The notes: a model not told the origin generated them from the sequence alone. Counted from the first letter of the stretch, positions 1 to 12,656 are shown. The stretch: 64,000 nt of DNA from Artocarpus heterophyllus (GCA_025403435.1 CM046353.1:13688836-13752835); one strand, 5' to 3'. Numbers and translations are program-made.

Positions 1-24
1 ACATGCAATTTGTTCAAAATTCTC

Positions 25-430
25 TAAGAGTATCTCCAATATAATGCTAAATTGATAGGCTAATGACAAATTTAGTATTTGAGTGTGAAAAAACACTCTT
101 TAATACAGTGCCATTTTTAATGTCAAATTTGCTATATGCTAAACTTTATAGCAAATTTGCCACAAAGTTTAGCATAAAATGAATTTGGCATTTGATTCCT
201 GTTAGTTGATAGATTGACCTTTTTGCTTTAATAATTATAATATTTTTACTTTTTAATTATTTTAATACTAAAAGTTTATTTTTACAAGTTTCAAGGTTTA
301 ATAATTATGACAAAACACAAATATGACATTCAAAATAGCATTATGCATTAGAGCCTAATATATCAAATATGTTATTTTTACACTTTTTGATGATAAATAT
401 AATATTGGTATTTTGCATTAGAGATGGAAC
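25..430. repeat. MITE-like repeat
   Basis: The left edge (GTATCTCCAATATAATGC) and the reverse complement of the right edge (CATCTCTAATGC) resemble each other as imperfect terminal inverted repeats. The interior is AT-rich with no coding capacity. The stretch at about 320-400 is closely matched inside a metallopeptidase-gene intron at 38,990-39,070, so the sequence is dispersed. Boundaries and target duplication are not certain. Confidence 0.4.
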
Positions 431-584
431 TATTATTGAAATGGTCATATACCAAGTAAACAATCCATGCATTGTTTACTAGACACTATGAAATATTATT
501 TTTACAGTCTGTTTGTCATTAGTTAGTTCTAACCAACTTTTTAGTTAGTAACAATATAAAACTCTCACATGTTACAGTAAAAGT

Positions 585-690
585 ACAAAAAATTACTATA
601 ATATAATGCTTTCATATACTACAAAAATTACTATGATATAATACTTTCATATACTACAAAAATTACTATAATATAATGCTTTCATATACT
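585..690. repeat. Three-copy tandem repeat, 35-36 bases
   Basis: Three head-to-tail units start at 585, 621 and 656. Each runs from ACAAAAATTACTAT to GCTTTCATATACT or a near match, with only a few substitutions between copies. It is non-coding. Confidence 0.85.
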
Positions 691-1422
691 ACAATGTTTA
701 TAGTTCTAACCAACATATCAAACACGTGGGACAACGTTCAATTGATATAATAACTTGCTCGAATCCATATTATAGTTATCATCAATATACCAAAAGAGCA
801 CTGATATATGGCCCGAGCAAGTTATGACCCGGACCTCTCACAAAAGCAGGCCCCATCAGATGAGTCTTACAGTGGGCCCGCCTCTATGAGAGGCTCAGGC
901 CACGACCCATTCCGGCAAAAAAGAGTTTTTCATACCAAAATGTTAAATTGGGATGGTGAATTCATAGCATTTAATTGAACTGACAATGAATGACATCATC
1001 TTACAGTTCTACAGTCTTAATGATTGTTTTTGTAGGGCAACATATTTATAGTTATTTTCTTCCCTTTTACAAAGCAAAAAACCTTTGTTGTTTTGTTGCA
1101 AATTCTCATGATATGCTAAAACCGTCCTTTAGTCTTCCTTTTTTTGAAGACCGACCATTTCTATAAAGATTTTTCTAAAACGATATGTTTGTTGCAAATT
1201 CCCTTCACGGGCTGTAATTGGATTGTTCATTAAACTTGCCAACCTGTCCAAACCAGTTTCCTCGTTTGCTAAGACGTATCTATGTTATCACCTCCTCTAT
1301 TTTGAGAAGATTTTCTGCTCATCTATCATCTTTGGCAGGCAGCAGTAGTTTTCAAGTTTTTTGTGGCGGTCTAAACCTGCCCACCCATGTTTGTGTATGC
1401 ATATCAATAATTTTAATTCTAG

Positions 1423-1427
<5 letters not shown>

Positions 1428-1455
<28 letters not shown>
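1428..1455. repeat. CT microsatellite
   Basis: An uninterrupted run of CT dinucleotides lies in intergenic DNA. Confidence 0.9.
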
Positions 1456-1457
<2 letters not shown>

Positions 1458-3501
1458 CATTCCAATTCCAATTGTGATAGGTTAATCTAATGAATTAAAG
1501 TTCCAAACTTGGTAAAAAAAAAAAGAGTTCAGAAATAGCAAAGCTGTAAACGATCACAACCCGTTTGTTCCATGGACTGGACTGATTTATTGCGATCACA
1601 ACCCGTTTATTCCATAGACTGGATTGATTTATTGGATTTAAGTGTATAATAGCCCGAATTTGCTTTTGGTATAACGCAAAATTGAAATCAATAGAATCAA
1701 ATCAACATGATTCTAGGTCCATTTTATAAAATTCTCCCTTCATAAATTCTCCCAACTCAAATCAATATGATACGGTAAAAGTTATTTTCTCTCTCTCTCC
1801 TATATTAAAAGAAAAAAATATTATAACTTCTTTATTTGATATATGATTAAGATGGTTCTTCATTTATTGTGTTCTTAATGAAGATATGAATAAATCAAAA
1901 TCTATATTGTATTTTTTTTAATATTATAAATATTGAGATTTTGTTAAATTTATTAATAAATCAAAAGTTTTTTACACTATCTATATAAACACGAATTCAT
2001 ATTTATTCTCAATTTAGATTAACACTTTAAATACACATCCAAATGTCAATTAGGATAACAATTTAAATCACAAAAATCAAAATAATCCGAATCAATGCAA
2101 TTCGAAACCGTTCACCAAAGGGACCCTCACTTGACTCAAAATTCTAAAAGATAATTAGGAATAGCGCTGCACTTCTTTTTTTGGATCGAAATATATATAC
2201 CCCACATGAAAACTATTTGAAATTCTGCCACAGACTTGGATAGCATCATATTATGCCGACATTGTTATCCTCAAGCTCAGGGCTTTTTTTTTTTTTTTTT
2301 TTTCCTTCATTTTTCTTCCCACCTGCTTCTTCTTCCCCATGCCTATTCTCTGCAACTCAGCCACTTTTTTCCTCTTTTCTTTCCTTTACTTTCCCAGCCG
2401 TCTCTTCCCCCTCTCTCTTCCCCAACTTTCTTCCCGTGCTTCCCTCTCTTCTCTCACTTCTCTGTCCAAGTCGTGTAACTTCACCGGCGAAATCGACTTG
2501 GCCGTGCGACCAACACGGTGGCTCTGGGAGCCGCGCGACAAGCACCAACCAGCCAGAGCCACCTGCCATGACTTCGGCAACCGCCTTAGGGAGCCGCGGG
2601 ACGAGCACGGCCACCTTCGGGAGTCACCATCAGGAACCATGCAACGGCTATATCTCTTAGTTCTTCTCCCACATCAGATCAGGCACTGTAGTCCTCCACC
2701 GTGACGATGTAGGTCGACCGGAGATTCTTGAATTAGATACCGGGAATCGAACGTTTTCTCATATATTTTTGTTTGTTTTTTTTTCTATTTTTTATAATCT
2801 TTTTTATTATTTTTATTTGATTATTGTGTTTGTTAGGGTATATTTAGTAAAAAAAATAATAAGGTGATGTAGTGTGATATTTTTTATTTTGTGGCATATA
2901 TTTAAAAGACCCTCAAAATTCTCGAGACAACTACGGTCTCACCCCAGACTTCTCTAACCCGCTCGGGTGGTTTGAGTTGGGTTTTGGCCCCATGCTCTGT
3001 ATCCCAAGATTTTTGGGCTTTTTTTAGCCAGACTTTGGAGAACTTTGGGCCACGATGGGGGCCCAATAGATGACCACTGTAGGCCCTTTTCGTTGACACT
3101 TGGGCTTTATTTACGTGACTGGACAAAAAAATCTTATTTATCTTTATGGTTTTAGCCCATTGTTAACAAGTGAGATCTAATTAAACTGGGGCTTAATTTT
3201 GTTATTAACAAAATAGACCAACTTAACTCCAAAAATGTATTATATATTAAAATAGAGTTTGTAGTTTTGTGAATAATTGGTGAAAAAGGTATAATTAACC
3301 AGTTGTTTAAATAAGTAGTAAGAACTATAATTTTTATCATAAACTTAATTATGAACCGTGTAAAATTTTTATATAATAAAATAATAATAAAAAATTATTA
3401 TAATATAAAATTTTTACATATTACAGTTTAAATTATTTTAATAACGGTTCCACCGCCTTTTCCAACACCTCGGTCCAAAAACGGTGGTAGCTTGTACCGT
3501 C

Positions 3502-3509
3502 ACACGTGT
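3502..3509. promoter_or_regulatory. G-box-like element upstream of the phosphohexomutase gene
   Basis: ACACGTGT is a palindromic G-box/ABRE-type core about 230 bases upstream of the proposed start codon. In plants such sites are bound by bZIP or bHLH factors. The role here is inferred from position only. Confidence 0.3.
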
Positions 3510-3736
3510 CAAGCTTCGGCCTTTCACTTCAGCGAACAAACAAAAGGAATCGGAATACGAAAGAATCTTATAAGAATTAAGAAACATAAAATCTGTGCGA
3601 AGTTGATGCTTTTGTAGCGATATTTACCACCTACCCTTCCCTTCCTTCGACTGTCTTCTATCGGCTTCTCCGTCATTCTCTTTCTCTCTCTGCTTATCTC
3701 TGAATTTTGAATCAAAGGGCAAATCTCGTTTCAGAT

Positions 3737-6700
3737 ATGGCAGGTGAAGCTTTTCAACTTTTTTTTTTTTTTGCCTGTAGTATAATCTCATACTATATAG
3801 CTAACCAAGATGTTTCTTAAGTCCTACATTGAAAAAAGTCTTTATCTTTCCACATGTTTATTTGGGTTGACAATAAATGACGCTGTCCTGATTCAAATTG
3901 CTGGATAACTTGTTAATTATAGTCTTGTATTAGTTATTAAAGAGCAACCCTTTTTCTCTTTTTACCCTTTTTTTTGGGGAAGAATTTGTTTGTGGGCTAG
4001 CGGTCAACTGTTTTAGATTCTGTCAATGTATGAAAATGGGCTTTGTTTAGCTAGCTACCTGCATGTAAGTATAATCTTCCCATGAATGAAGTTTGGTTGT
4101 CGTTTGATGTTGATGAATTAATTTTTAATTTTTAATAAATTAGAGTTTCTTTTTTTTCCCCCCCTGTTGGGATTTGGGATTGATGCATTACAAAGTCAAG
4201 TATAGTTCTCGGGTTTATGTGTGTTTCATGTGCTTCAACGTTCATCCTAGGCTATTGCTTATTTCCGCTTCTCTTAAGGCATTTCTACCTAATGAATGTG
4301 TGTGTGTGTGTGAGAACCAAAGTGGACTAGTCTTATAAATACTGAAAACTGATTGTGACTGAAAATGATTTTTCTCCTTAAAAAAATTGTAAATGACTTA
4401 TGTGGTAGAGTTCACTAACAAATATCGAATGAAAACCATGTGGAGTTCATCAATTTTATGGAACAACAGTGTGAAAATTAAAAAAGTTGAAATGTTTCAT
4501 GGTAGAGCATCTGATGATAAGAACATAATAAAATTGTTGATTAAGCTCTCTTATGCAGCAATGTCAGGGAAGATTGTCCAAAATATTTTCATGTCACAAT
4601 GGTACCAACAAAATAGACTGTCCGGCACCCAATTTCGAGTTGACCGTTTTTCCCCTAATACGCGCAACTTGCTTCCCCTTCGAGGGGGGAAGTTAGCATG
4701 GACTCCTATCTCTTCCATGCAATTGCGCACCTTATCAAAAGACCAGAGTGGTTTTGCTAACCGGAGAACTGTTCATTGCAATGGTCTGTTCTAGACTCTC
4801 GCTATACAGGTCGATATCAAATGAAAAACTAATGTTTCAAACATCCTATAAATACAACTTTTGATGTCATCATATATAAAATTTTCCCCTTCTCTCTGCT
4901 TTGTGTCTGTGTTTTCATTCACCTTTTTGGATGGTCTAGGTTCAAAAGTAATTCTTTACCTTCTTGTTCATGGTCTTTAATTTTTAATCTGCTTGACTTG
5001 TGTATTTTCTATTTTTAATGTGCAGCTGCTCCATCGACTGCTGCATTTCCGTCGCTTGACAAAGTTGATTTTCTGAAGCTTCAAAATGGCAGGTATGAAT
5101 TTTTCCATATAAACATGTGAAAATTGAACTTTTTGTGCTTTCGGGTGGAAGACGATCTGTGTACTGTAGTTGTGTTTCTCCATGTTATTTCTTGAAGAGA
5201 TGCTAAGTTTATGTGGAATATACTTGCAACCCTGAAGTCTGACGATACCCTGTCATGGCAATTCTGTCACAGTGCTCTAACTTTTGATCCGTGCCTTATA
5301 TAAGAGATGGCTATCTTTATGATTTTTCTTTTTCTTCTTTTCCCACTTTCGCAGTCACATAATGTGTATTTGTATGTTCTGATATATACATAGTGATATT
5401 CGAGGTGTCGCTATTGCCGGTGTTGAGGGAGAACCAGTCAATCTCACGGAACCAGTTGCTGAGGCAATAGCTGCTGCGTTTGCTGCATGGTTAGTGGAGA
5501 AGAAGAAAGCCGATGGCTCTCAATGCTTGAGAGTTTCTGTTGGCCATGACTCTCGTATATCTGCACAAACCTTACAGGTACTTTTCCTTGGAAGTCTCAG
5601 CGGCTTTGTTGTTTACAAATGTGTCTTCACAAATTTTCCACTATCCCTTTTTGTATTTCCGACAACTTGAGTAGGAAGTATGTCAGCATAAGAATTTTTG
5701 TCTCTTTCAGTTGTGTTATGTGTATCGTTCTGTCTTAGTTCTGATATTTTACAGATGCATATGGACTTCGAATGCTTTCTTTATCTTCTAAAAATTTGAT
5801 GAACTTCCAGGATGCAATTTCACGAGGAATCTCTGGAGCTGGCCTGGATGTTGTTCAATATGGGTGCGTACTACTTCTGTAACTGATATTGATATCTTAC
5901 TGGTACACACAGATAAGAGATTCCAATGTCAAAGGTTATTTGGACCCTATCATTTTTTAAGCTTGATTGACTTGTGAATAACTCCAGTCTCCATAAAGTC
6001 TGAATTGCTCTGCATTTCAAGTGCTTAAATTTCTAGGTGTACGGTCCAAAGGGGCAAGTTTAATGCCATTGAACTTATAAAAAAAGGGGTTGAAAGTTGA
6101 TAAATTTCATCTACATTTAGAGGTTACATTCGAGTAAATTTTTAACTTCATTTATGATCTTACCATATGCTTAAGATAGAGTAAACCAAAAAATTAATAG
6201 CGTGCCTGTAAGTAATTACTACTTGCAATTGACAATAATAAATTTCTAAATAACCCAAGGGGTGTTGGTTGGAATGGTCAGGCCTGTGATCTGCTGCCAT
6301 AAGGTTTGAGGTTCGAACCTCCTCGTAGGCACCTACATGACAAATTGTCATAGTTTTCTATCTTCCAAAGATTGTAGGGTTCGGTGGAAAGAAAATTTCA
6401 AAATAAATAAATAAATAAGTAAAGTTGGTTAGTGGTCTATTAACACAATTGTCTCTTGTGATTGGTTATTGCCTACCTTGAGCTCATAGTTATGCTACAA
6501 AGGATATAAAGAATATCAGTGACGAAATTAATACTTTTGTTTTTTTGGCAGTCAACAAGTCATGAATAAACTGTTTTTGCCTTTATGCAGATTAGCATCT
6601 ACACCAGCAATGTTTAATAGCACATTAACAGAAGATGATGCTTTTTTATGTCCAGTTGATGGGTCCATCATGATAACAGGTGGATTGTTTTGGTTTCGTT

Positions 6701-9700
6701 AAATTCATGACATCAATCCATTTTGCACTACTGAAAATGGGTGATTATGCTGTAAAACCTATATAGTGTTTTGTTAGTTTATCTAATTTATGATGCTAAT
6801 TTTTATGCTGACAGCTAGTCATCTTCCGTACAACCGGAATGGTTTCAAATTTTTCACAAATTCTGGAGGCCTTGGGAAAGCTGACATAAAGGATATATTG
6901 GAACGTGCCGCTGATATATACAGAAATTTTACAGCAGGAGGACTGACTACTTCCAATGAAAAAGCTTCTGCATCGGTAAAGAGAGTTGATTACATGACTG
7001 TATATACAGCTGATCTTGTAAAGGCAGTTCGCAAAGCTGCAGGAAATATAGGTATCTCTGAAATGTTTCATTAAAGTAGAGATGTATTTAGAGGTCAAAA
7101 TATCTTTCACCCTCTTTGAGAAGGCTAAAGTTTTGAGCAGCTTGGAGTTTAATTCTTGTCCCACTACCCCAATATTATGTTTGTTTTTCTTTCTCATCGA
7201 CTGGGGGCGCTTGCTTTCTTCTGGAAATGAAATTTAGTTGGTTTTCTTTTAGGTGAGATGATCTTATTTACTAATTTGTTTGGTTTTGTTGAATCTCAGA
7301 GAAGCCATTGGAGGGTTTCCACATTGTTGTTGATGCAGGGAATGGAGCAGGAGGATTTTTTGCAGTAAGTTTAGCTTGCAATCTTATATAAAGTTAATTT
7401 CTTCATGGCTGTAACGCGTAAGGCTATATTTGTTGATAATTAACATTTTTTTTTTCATTATGGGATTCCTAATTTCCTACTAAAATGATGAGAAAACTTT
7501 TACATGCCTAGCACTGCCGTTGTCTTCTTTTCTTTTTACTCAAGCATCTATGGTCGGATGTGCTGGTGTTCTGCATTGTATATGCAACTTTATAAGATAC
7601 ATGCATACGTACGTTGCATGCATGCATGGTGTTCTGCATTGTGTATGCAACTTTGTGAGATACATTGCATGCGTGCATGCATCATCCTTTGGATGATGTA
7701 ATCTATTCTTATTTATCTGTAGTGTGCTGTGTGCATTTTGACTGATACATTAAAACATTTCTTGTATCAGGCTAAGGTGCTTGAGCCTCTGGGTGCAGTT
7801 ACATCTGGTAGTCAGTTTTTGGAGCCGGATGGTAAGACTTAAATCTTAGAAAAATCTTTCCCCCAAACACCCCCCCCACCCCAACCCAGGTTGGATTATT
7901 CTTTTAACAGAACATTGGTTTTCTGACCAGGTATGTTCCCGAATCATATTCCAAACCCAGAGGACAAGACAGCAATGAAAGCAATCACTAAGGCAGTCCT
8001 TGAGAGCAAGGCTGATTTGGGGATCATCTTTGATACAGATGTTGACAGGTAATTCTTCTTTCCAATGGCATAATTTTCTTGGCTTATTTATTGGAGATAA
8101 CTTTTTTAATCAAGCATTGCTTTTAGATCTGCTGCTGTGGATTCCACTGGTCGTGAATTCAATCGGAATCGTCTGATCGCCCTGATGTCCGCCATTGTTC
8201 TTGAGGAAGTAAGGTTCTTTGCTTCAGCTCTCTTAAGGGTCTTGTTTCATGATCTTAACTGTTCTGGTTTCCCCCCAGCATCCAGGAACAACTATCGTTA
8301 CAGACAGTGTGACTTCAGACGGTCTTACCACATTTATCGAGAAGAAACTTGGTATGCCATAATTTGAACTTGGAATAACATTTTTCTTTATATATTTGAA
8401 TGGATTCTAATATGCAACTTCTTGCAGGGGGAAAGCATCATCGCTTCAAAAGAGGCTACAAAAATGTCATTGATGAAGCTATTCGTTTGGTAGGATACAT
8501 CTCTGTTCACCTGATTTCTGCTGCTCAAGATTATATGGGCACAAGATATTGCTTTCATGTTAGAAGTTTGAACGTATTGATTATAAAATGGGCACAACAA
8601 CTGGAATTTAGAATGTTGGTTGGACACAAAGTATAATTCATTATCAGTTCAGAGTGCCAAATTTTCAACTTGGGCAATCTTTATTTTGTCAGATTTGAAA
8701 TTTTGACTGAAGTTTATAGAATTTCTGACAGAACTCCGTTGGTGAGGAATCGCATCTGGCTATTGAGACTAGTGGCCACGGAGCCCTCAAGGAGAATCAT
8801 TGGCTTGACGATGGGGCATACCTCATGGTAGGCTTGTGGCATTACATTGATCATCGATTCGGATGTGAAATGAAATATATTATGAGTTTCCCGAGTTGTT
8901 GTTTAACTGTCTTGGTTTGTGCAATATTATTTTCTTTTACAGGTCAAAATCTTGAATAAATTTGCTTCAACCAGGGCTACAGGACAGGGTCATGGCAGCA
9001 AAGTTTTGACTGATCTTGTAGATGGTCTGGAGGAACCAGCTGTCGCTGTGGAGTTGAGACTGAAGATCGATCAAAATCATCCGGATCTTAAAGGAGGGTA
9101 TGTTACTGCTAATGTGTCAGTTTTGTTTTAAAAACTTTGTTCCGTACATATTTCCGTGAACTAATAGATTAGTGCTTCCAGATCTTTCCGAGAGTACGGA
9201 GAAGCAGTGTTGAAACTGTTGGAGAACTCTATTGATTCTGATCCAAAACTCAAAAAAGCTCCCGTAAATTATGAAGGCGTAAGTTTGACCTAGTTTAGTC
9301 CTGTACCCCTTCAAAACCACTTTGTTTAAGGATTTATTCAGGAAACAATTTGTCACTACAATAATTAGTTGCAAGTATTTCTCTTCAATAGGATTCTTTT
9401 GGATGTTGTTACATTTGATTGATTTGCCTCTTTCATTTTTTGAAATTGCTTGCACTAACAGGTTCGAGTTTCCGGCTTTGGTGGTTGGTTTCTTCTTAGA
9501 TTGTCACTTCATGATCCTGTGCTTCCTCTTAACATTGAGGTAAAAAAGCCCTTTCTGGTCTTCTGCATATGCTGTACTATGAAATGCTTGCCTAACGCAA
9601 TTTCGATACTGTAGGCACCAAGCCATGAAGATGCCGTTAAACTTGGACTTGTCGTGCTTGCTGCCACCAAGGAATTTGCGGCTTTAGATACATATGCTCT

Positions 9701-9725
9701 AGATAAATTTGTCCAAGGATCATAA
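3737..9725 (+). CDS. Plastid phosphoglucomutase/phosphomannomutase family protein
   Basis: This is an alpha-D-phosphohexomutase superfamily member of the plant type related to Arabidopsis At5g17530 and At1g70820; the exact substrate is not established. Exons: 3737-3743, 4559-4783, 5026-5092, 5394-5577, 5811-5863, 6591-6679, 6815-7051, 7300-7364, 7771-7831, 7931-8048, 8127-8208, 8279-8351, 8428-8489, 8732-8827, 8943-9097, 9182-9278, 9462-9539, 9615-9725. All junctions are GT-AG, phases agree, and the sum is 1,860 bases (619 aa). Exons 1-2 give an Arg/Ser/Gln-rich N-terminus that looks like a transit peptide (about residues 1-78). Catalytic phosphoserine motif TASHLP has Ser210; metal loop DTDVDR is at 364-369; sugar-binding motif ETSGHG is at 453-458. 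The usual C-terminal RPSGTEP phosphate loop is replaced by RLSLHDP (570-576). The start codon lies in a 7-base coding exon and splices in frame to an ATG in exon 2. Confidence 0.93.
6240..6406 (+). repeat. tRNA-derived SINE candidate in phosphohexomutase intron 5
   Basis: The body (6254-6392) has a box-A-like stretch at about 6265-6277 (TTGGTTGGAATGG) and an excellent box B at 6310-6320 (GGTTCGAACCT), with the close spacing typical of RNA polymerase III promoters. Near-identical 14-base flanks at 6240-6253 and 6393-6406 (one mismatch) look like a target-site duplication. No tRNA cloverleaf can be closed, so a SINE is more likely than a tRNA gene. Confidence 0.6.
7564..7682. repeat. Two-unit tandem repeat in phosphohexomutase intron 8
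   Basis: Two successive units, about 63 and 56 bases, each start TGGTGTTCTGCATTGT and end in a GCATGCATG-rich stretch. They explain the short open frame seen here, which is not a gene. Confidence 0.8.
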
Positions 9726-10923
9726 TTTGACACCCGACAGCCGCAAATCCTCTTCTTCATGACGTCTTTCTGCGGCAACATCTTCCACTTCTCACGAGGT
9801 TCTGTAGTTTTAGCTGCCGTTTAAGTCTTATGCGTCTTTGCAAATGCTTGTACCAAAGGGTCATAGCACAAGTTTTAGTTTACAACTTACGGGTTACACA
9901 ATAAGTGAAAACATCAGATTTTTTTTTTTTTTTGGCATCTTCTTCTATGAGAACACCGTCATATTGGTTGCGTCAGTAAATGACAAATTTTGCTTGGTGT
10001 TCAAATGTAAGCCTTTTGTCATCATTCTAATCTGGCTGTTGATGTGCACGTATTTACAGTTGTCTAGGGACCAAAGATACTAGAGGACAAATGTATCCTT
10101 AACAAAAACAAATAAGCACCATGTCAATGCTTAAACGTCTGTCAACGGGTAAAAAAAGACATGCAAAGAATTCTTTGGCATGGTAATGAAAAAAATCCTC
10201 TATAGCTTGAGCGTTATTCTGAACCGTTTGATCTTTTTCAAAAGATGCTCTGCTGGTAAGATGTATATAATCTTACCATATAGAGCTCCTGTAGTGAGTG
10301 AAAAGCTGTCATAAATCAATAAGAATGCACCTTCCCCTCTGGTCCGTTTGGGTGGTTGTGTTAGAGACTTTTACTTAGAATAATTATAAGATAATTAGTG
10401 GATTTATAAACCCTTGCAAGTCGGTTTTGCATGGGTGAGCTCTATTCAATAGGTTTGTAACATGTTGCTTGCTAGCTTGGAACGGGAATTGTGGAGAACA
10501 TGTCCATAACTAATGCATTATGGATTTGCTTAAAACCAAAGCACAGCGGGACAAACATTAATTTGGCATAAGGAGATCTTAAATAAAATTTAAACTCGGC
10601 ATCAACAATCTTAAACAAATGGCACAGAGATGGAGTTTATAATCCTGGAAAACAACTTACAAAAAAGGACGCCCAGCCCCACTAGCCAAATCTAGGTCTT
10701 TTTTAATTTGTCGTTAGCTTAGCACAATTATAAAATTGATGTATATTAAAGAAACGACCAAGTTGTTGCGAAGACTGGCCACTATACTTGTGGCAAAGCT
10801 TACATATATACAAGCTAATCTTAATATGCAACATTTATTCTCCCCCTTTGTATTGTTTTTTCCTTCAAATGCATGCTTTCCTTTCCAGTTTTTCACATAA
10901 AAATGCTCCTGAAGATCTAACTT
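9726..10923. other. Intergenic space between convergent genes
   Basis: This holds the 3' untranslated regions of the plus-strand phosphohexomutase gene and the minus-strand acetyltransferase gene. A poly-T tract lies at about 9,920. No further gene is recognised. Confidence 0.6.
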
Positions 10924-12656
10924 CTAAGCCGAGGTAGGAGTTTTCAGAAGTTTCATCATGAAATTGAACTTAACACCCAGAGAGGTCCTTGGCTGGGGCC
11001 AATTTGCTCCTTCTGGCACCTTGATACCTTTGAAGCCCTGACCCTTGTACAGCTTTGTGGCTGCAGGATTCCTCAGATCGCAATGCAAAGCAATGGCACG
11101 GCAGCCCCAACTCCGGGCTTGAGCTTCCGCCTTTGCTACGAGCCTTTTAGCTATTCCTTTCCGGCGAAATTTTTCCTGCACAGCAACATTTGATATATAT
11201 GCAATTCCGGTCCTGCAATGAAAGCATGCAATTTCAGTGGGAGGGAAAAAAAAACTAGTTGAACCATACATTTTGGTGCATTTGACATTGCATGCGTAAT
11301 GTGAGAGCAAAAAAGATTTATTGTGAATTTATTACATCTAGTATATAACAAATGAGAGCCAATAAAAGTGAAGCTGAGCTAACTGTAGAAACTTGCATTG
11401 TGGTTGATGAGAGAGTGACAGAATATAAAAAGGTCAGTTGGGCAATGACAGTGAAAGCGTTACATGTAATGAAATGTAAAATGGCAAATAACAGCCTCTT
11501 GCAAAAGGGGCAATTGAGGACAAGCTTCTTATGGGGGTTGTATAACAAATAACCACTTCCACAATTAGGTCGGTACATTACTTAACAAAAGCAAATTTGA
11601 TGAACTCACCTTCTTTGTCTAAGGGGTCCTTTTCTTGGAAGAAAATCAGCCAGAGTATCTAAAGTCAAAATTCCAGCCACATGACCCCTGTTGAGACTGA
11701 TTTTCCCGTCGAAACCGCCTATCCTCAAGTCTTTGGTTCCAAGGAGAAAAGTTTCATCCATTGAGCTACCGATTACAGCAACCAAACTAGTTCTTCTGCA
11801 GCCATTTGGTAGAGAAAATCCTGTCAGCATCCCCACTAGCCTGTTGATCCTCAGCGCGAAATCTAAAGGGAAAGAATAATTGGGGAAGAATGAACTGCAA
11901 TGAGTCTCAGCCACTTCCCAACAGTCCTCTAATCTCGCCTCCCGGACAACAATCTCGGGAGACACAGTTGGAAACAAGTCAACCACCTGACTAGCTCCAC
12001 AAGTTCCTACACCCACAAACCAGAGTTTGTGATAAAAAAAGGAACATCGAAACCGATGATTCCCAAAACTCTTTGATTTACTAGTGTCTCCAAGTATTTT
12101 TCTGTTCTCATTTTTCTCATATAATGCTGTATTTTAATTGCCAAACCAAAAAGCAAAAGCAACCCAAGCTCTATTAGTTTTGCTAAAACATTATAAAGAG
12201 CCAAAACAATCCAAAACGAGAATATGGTAAAAGAGCAATGAGCTCCATTATCCAAGACCTTAGACAAGCTAAAGCAAAAAATGAAGGTACTATATAAACC
12301 TTAAACGAATCCCAATCTCAACTTAAGAATATCATCAAAATTCACGAATCTCCCTACTAATGCTAATAGAAATACAATCAAAACAAAGCATCAAACAGCT
12401 TATACAAAAATAAGTAAAACAAGTTTCAAGTCTGAAATGGAATCCGTAATCGGAGAAAAAGCTAAAAGGATGGAGAATCGAGAAAGGTACCTGATTTAGA
12501 GAGATAAAGGAGAGAGAAGTCGTCAGAAGAGATAGGAACCCGAAAAGGAGAAGAAGAAGAGAAAGGGATTGGCTTCTTGAGATTGAGAGAAGAGGGAAAA
12601 GAGGTCTTGGCGGAGCAGTTAATGGCGGTTGGGGAAGCCAATATTCCCAAGGCCAT
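10924..12656 (-). CDS. Plastid-type GNAT family N-acetyltransferase
   Basis: Exons on the minus strand are 12656-12491, 12006-11610 and 11212-10924 (166, 397 and 289 bases; 852 in total, 283 aa). Phases agree at both GT-AG introns. The first ~60 residues are Ser/Pro-rich with few acidic residues and look like a chloroplast transit peptide. The GNAT fold follows: a strand starting EIVVREARLEDCW near residue 73, the segment HVAGILTLDTLADF, and after the last intron the acetyl-CoA-binding core with RRKGIA (R-x-x-G-x-A, residues about 204-209), then LYKGQGFKG. It resembles the plant plastid GNATs; At2g06025-like is my best guess. GNATs transfer acetyl from acetyl-CoA to amines of proteins or small molecules; the substrate here is unknown. 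An in-frame TTG lies 9 bases upstream of the ATG and was not chosen. Confidence 0.88.

Larger units (their letters stand above)
1..3736. other. Intergenic region upstream of the phosphohexomutase gene
   Basis: No gene is supported here. The stretch is AT-rich and holds a MITE-like repeat (about 25-430), a 35-base tandem repeat (585-690), a CT microsatellite (about 1,428-1,455) and a poly-T followed by CT-rich, then GC-richer sequence (about 2,280-2,700). Short open frames at 1,218-1,490 and 2,236-2,704 follow low-complexity bases, overlap each other in several frames and show no recognisable domain. An AT-rich imperfect inverted repeat lies at about 3,350-3,465, between GAACCGT and ACGGTTC. 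Confidence 0.6.

Noticed and set aside
2236..2704. Overlapping open frames on both strands (up to 135 codons)
   Set aside because: They run through poly-T and CT-rich sequence, overlap in four frames, and contain no recognisable domain or splice context.
6254..6330. tRNA gene
   Set aside because: Box A and B are present but no acceptor stem or cloverleaf closes; flanking repeats favour a SINE.
7504..7701. 65-codon open frame
   Set aside because: It lies in a phosphohexomutase intron and is produced by the local tandem repeat.
11318..11578. Minus-strand 86-codon frame between acetyltransferase exons
   Set aside because: It lies within intron 2 of the acetyltransferase model; the exon phases agree without it.
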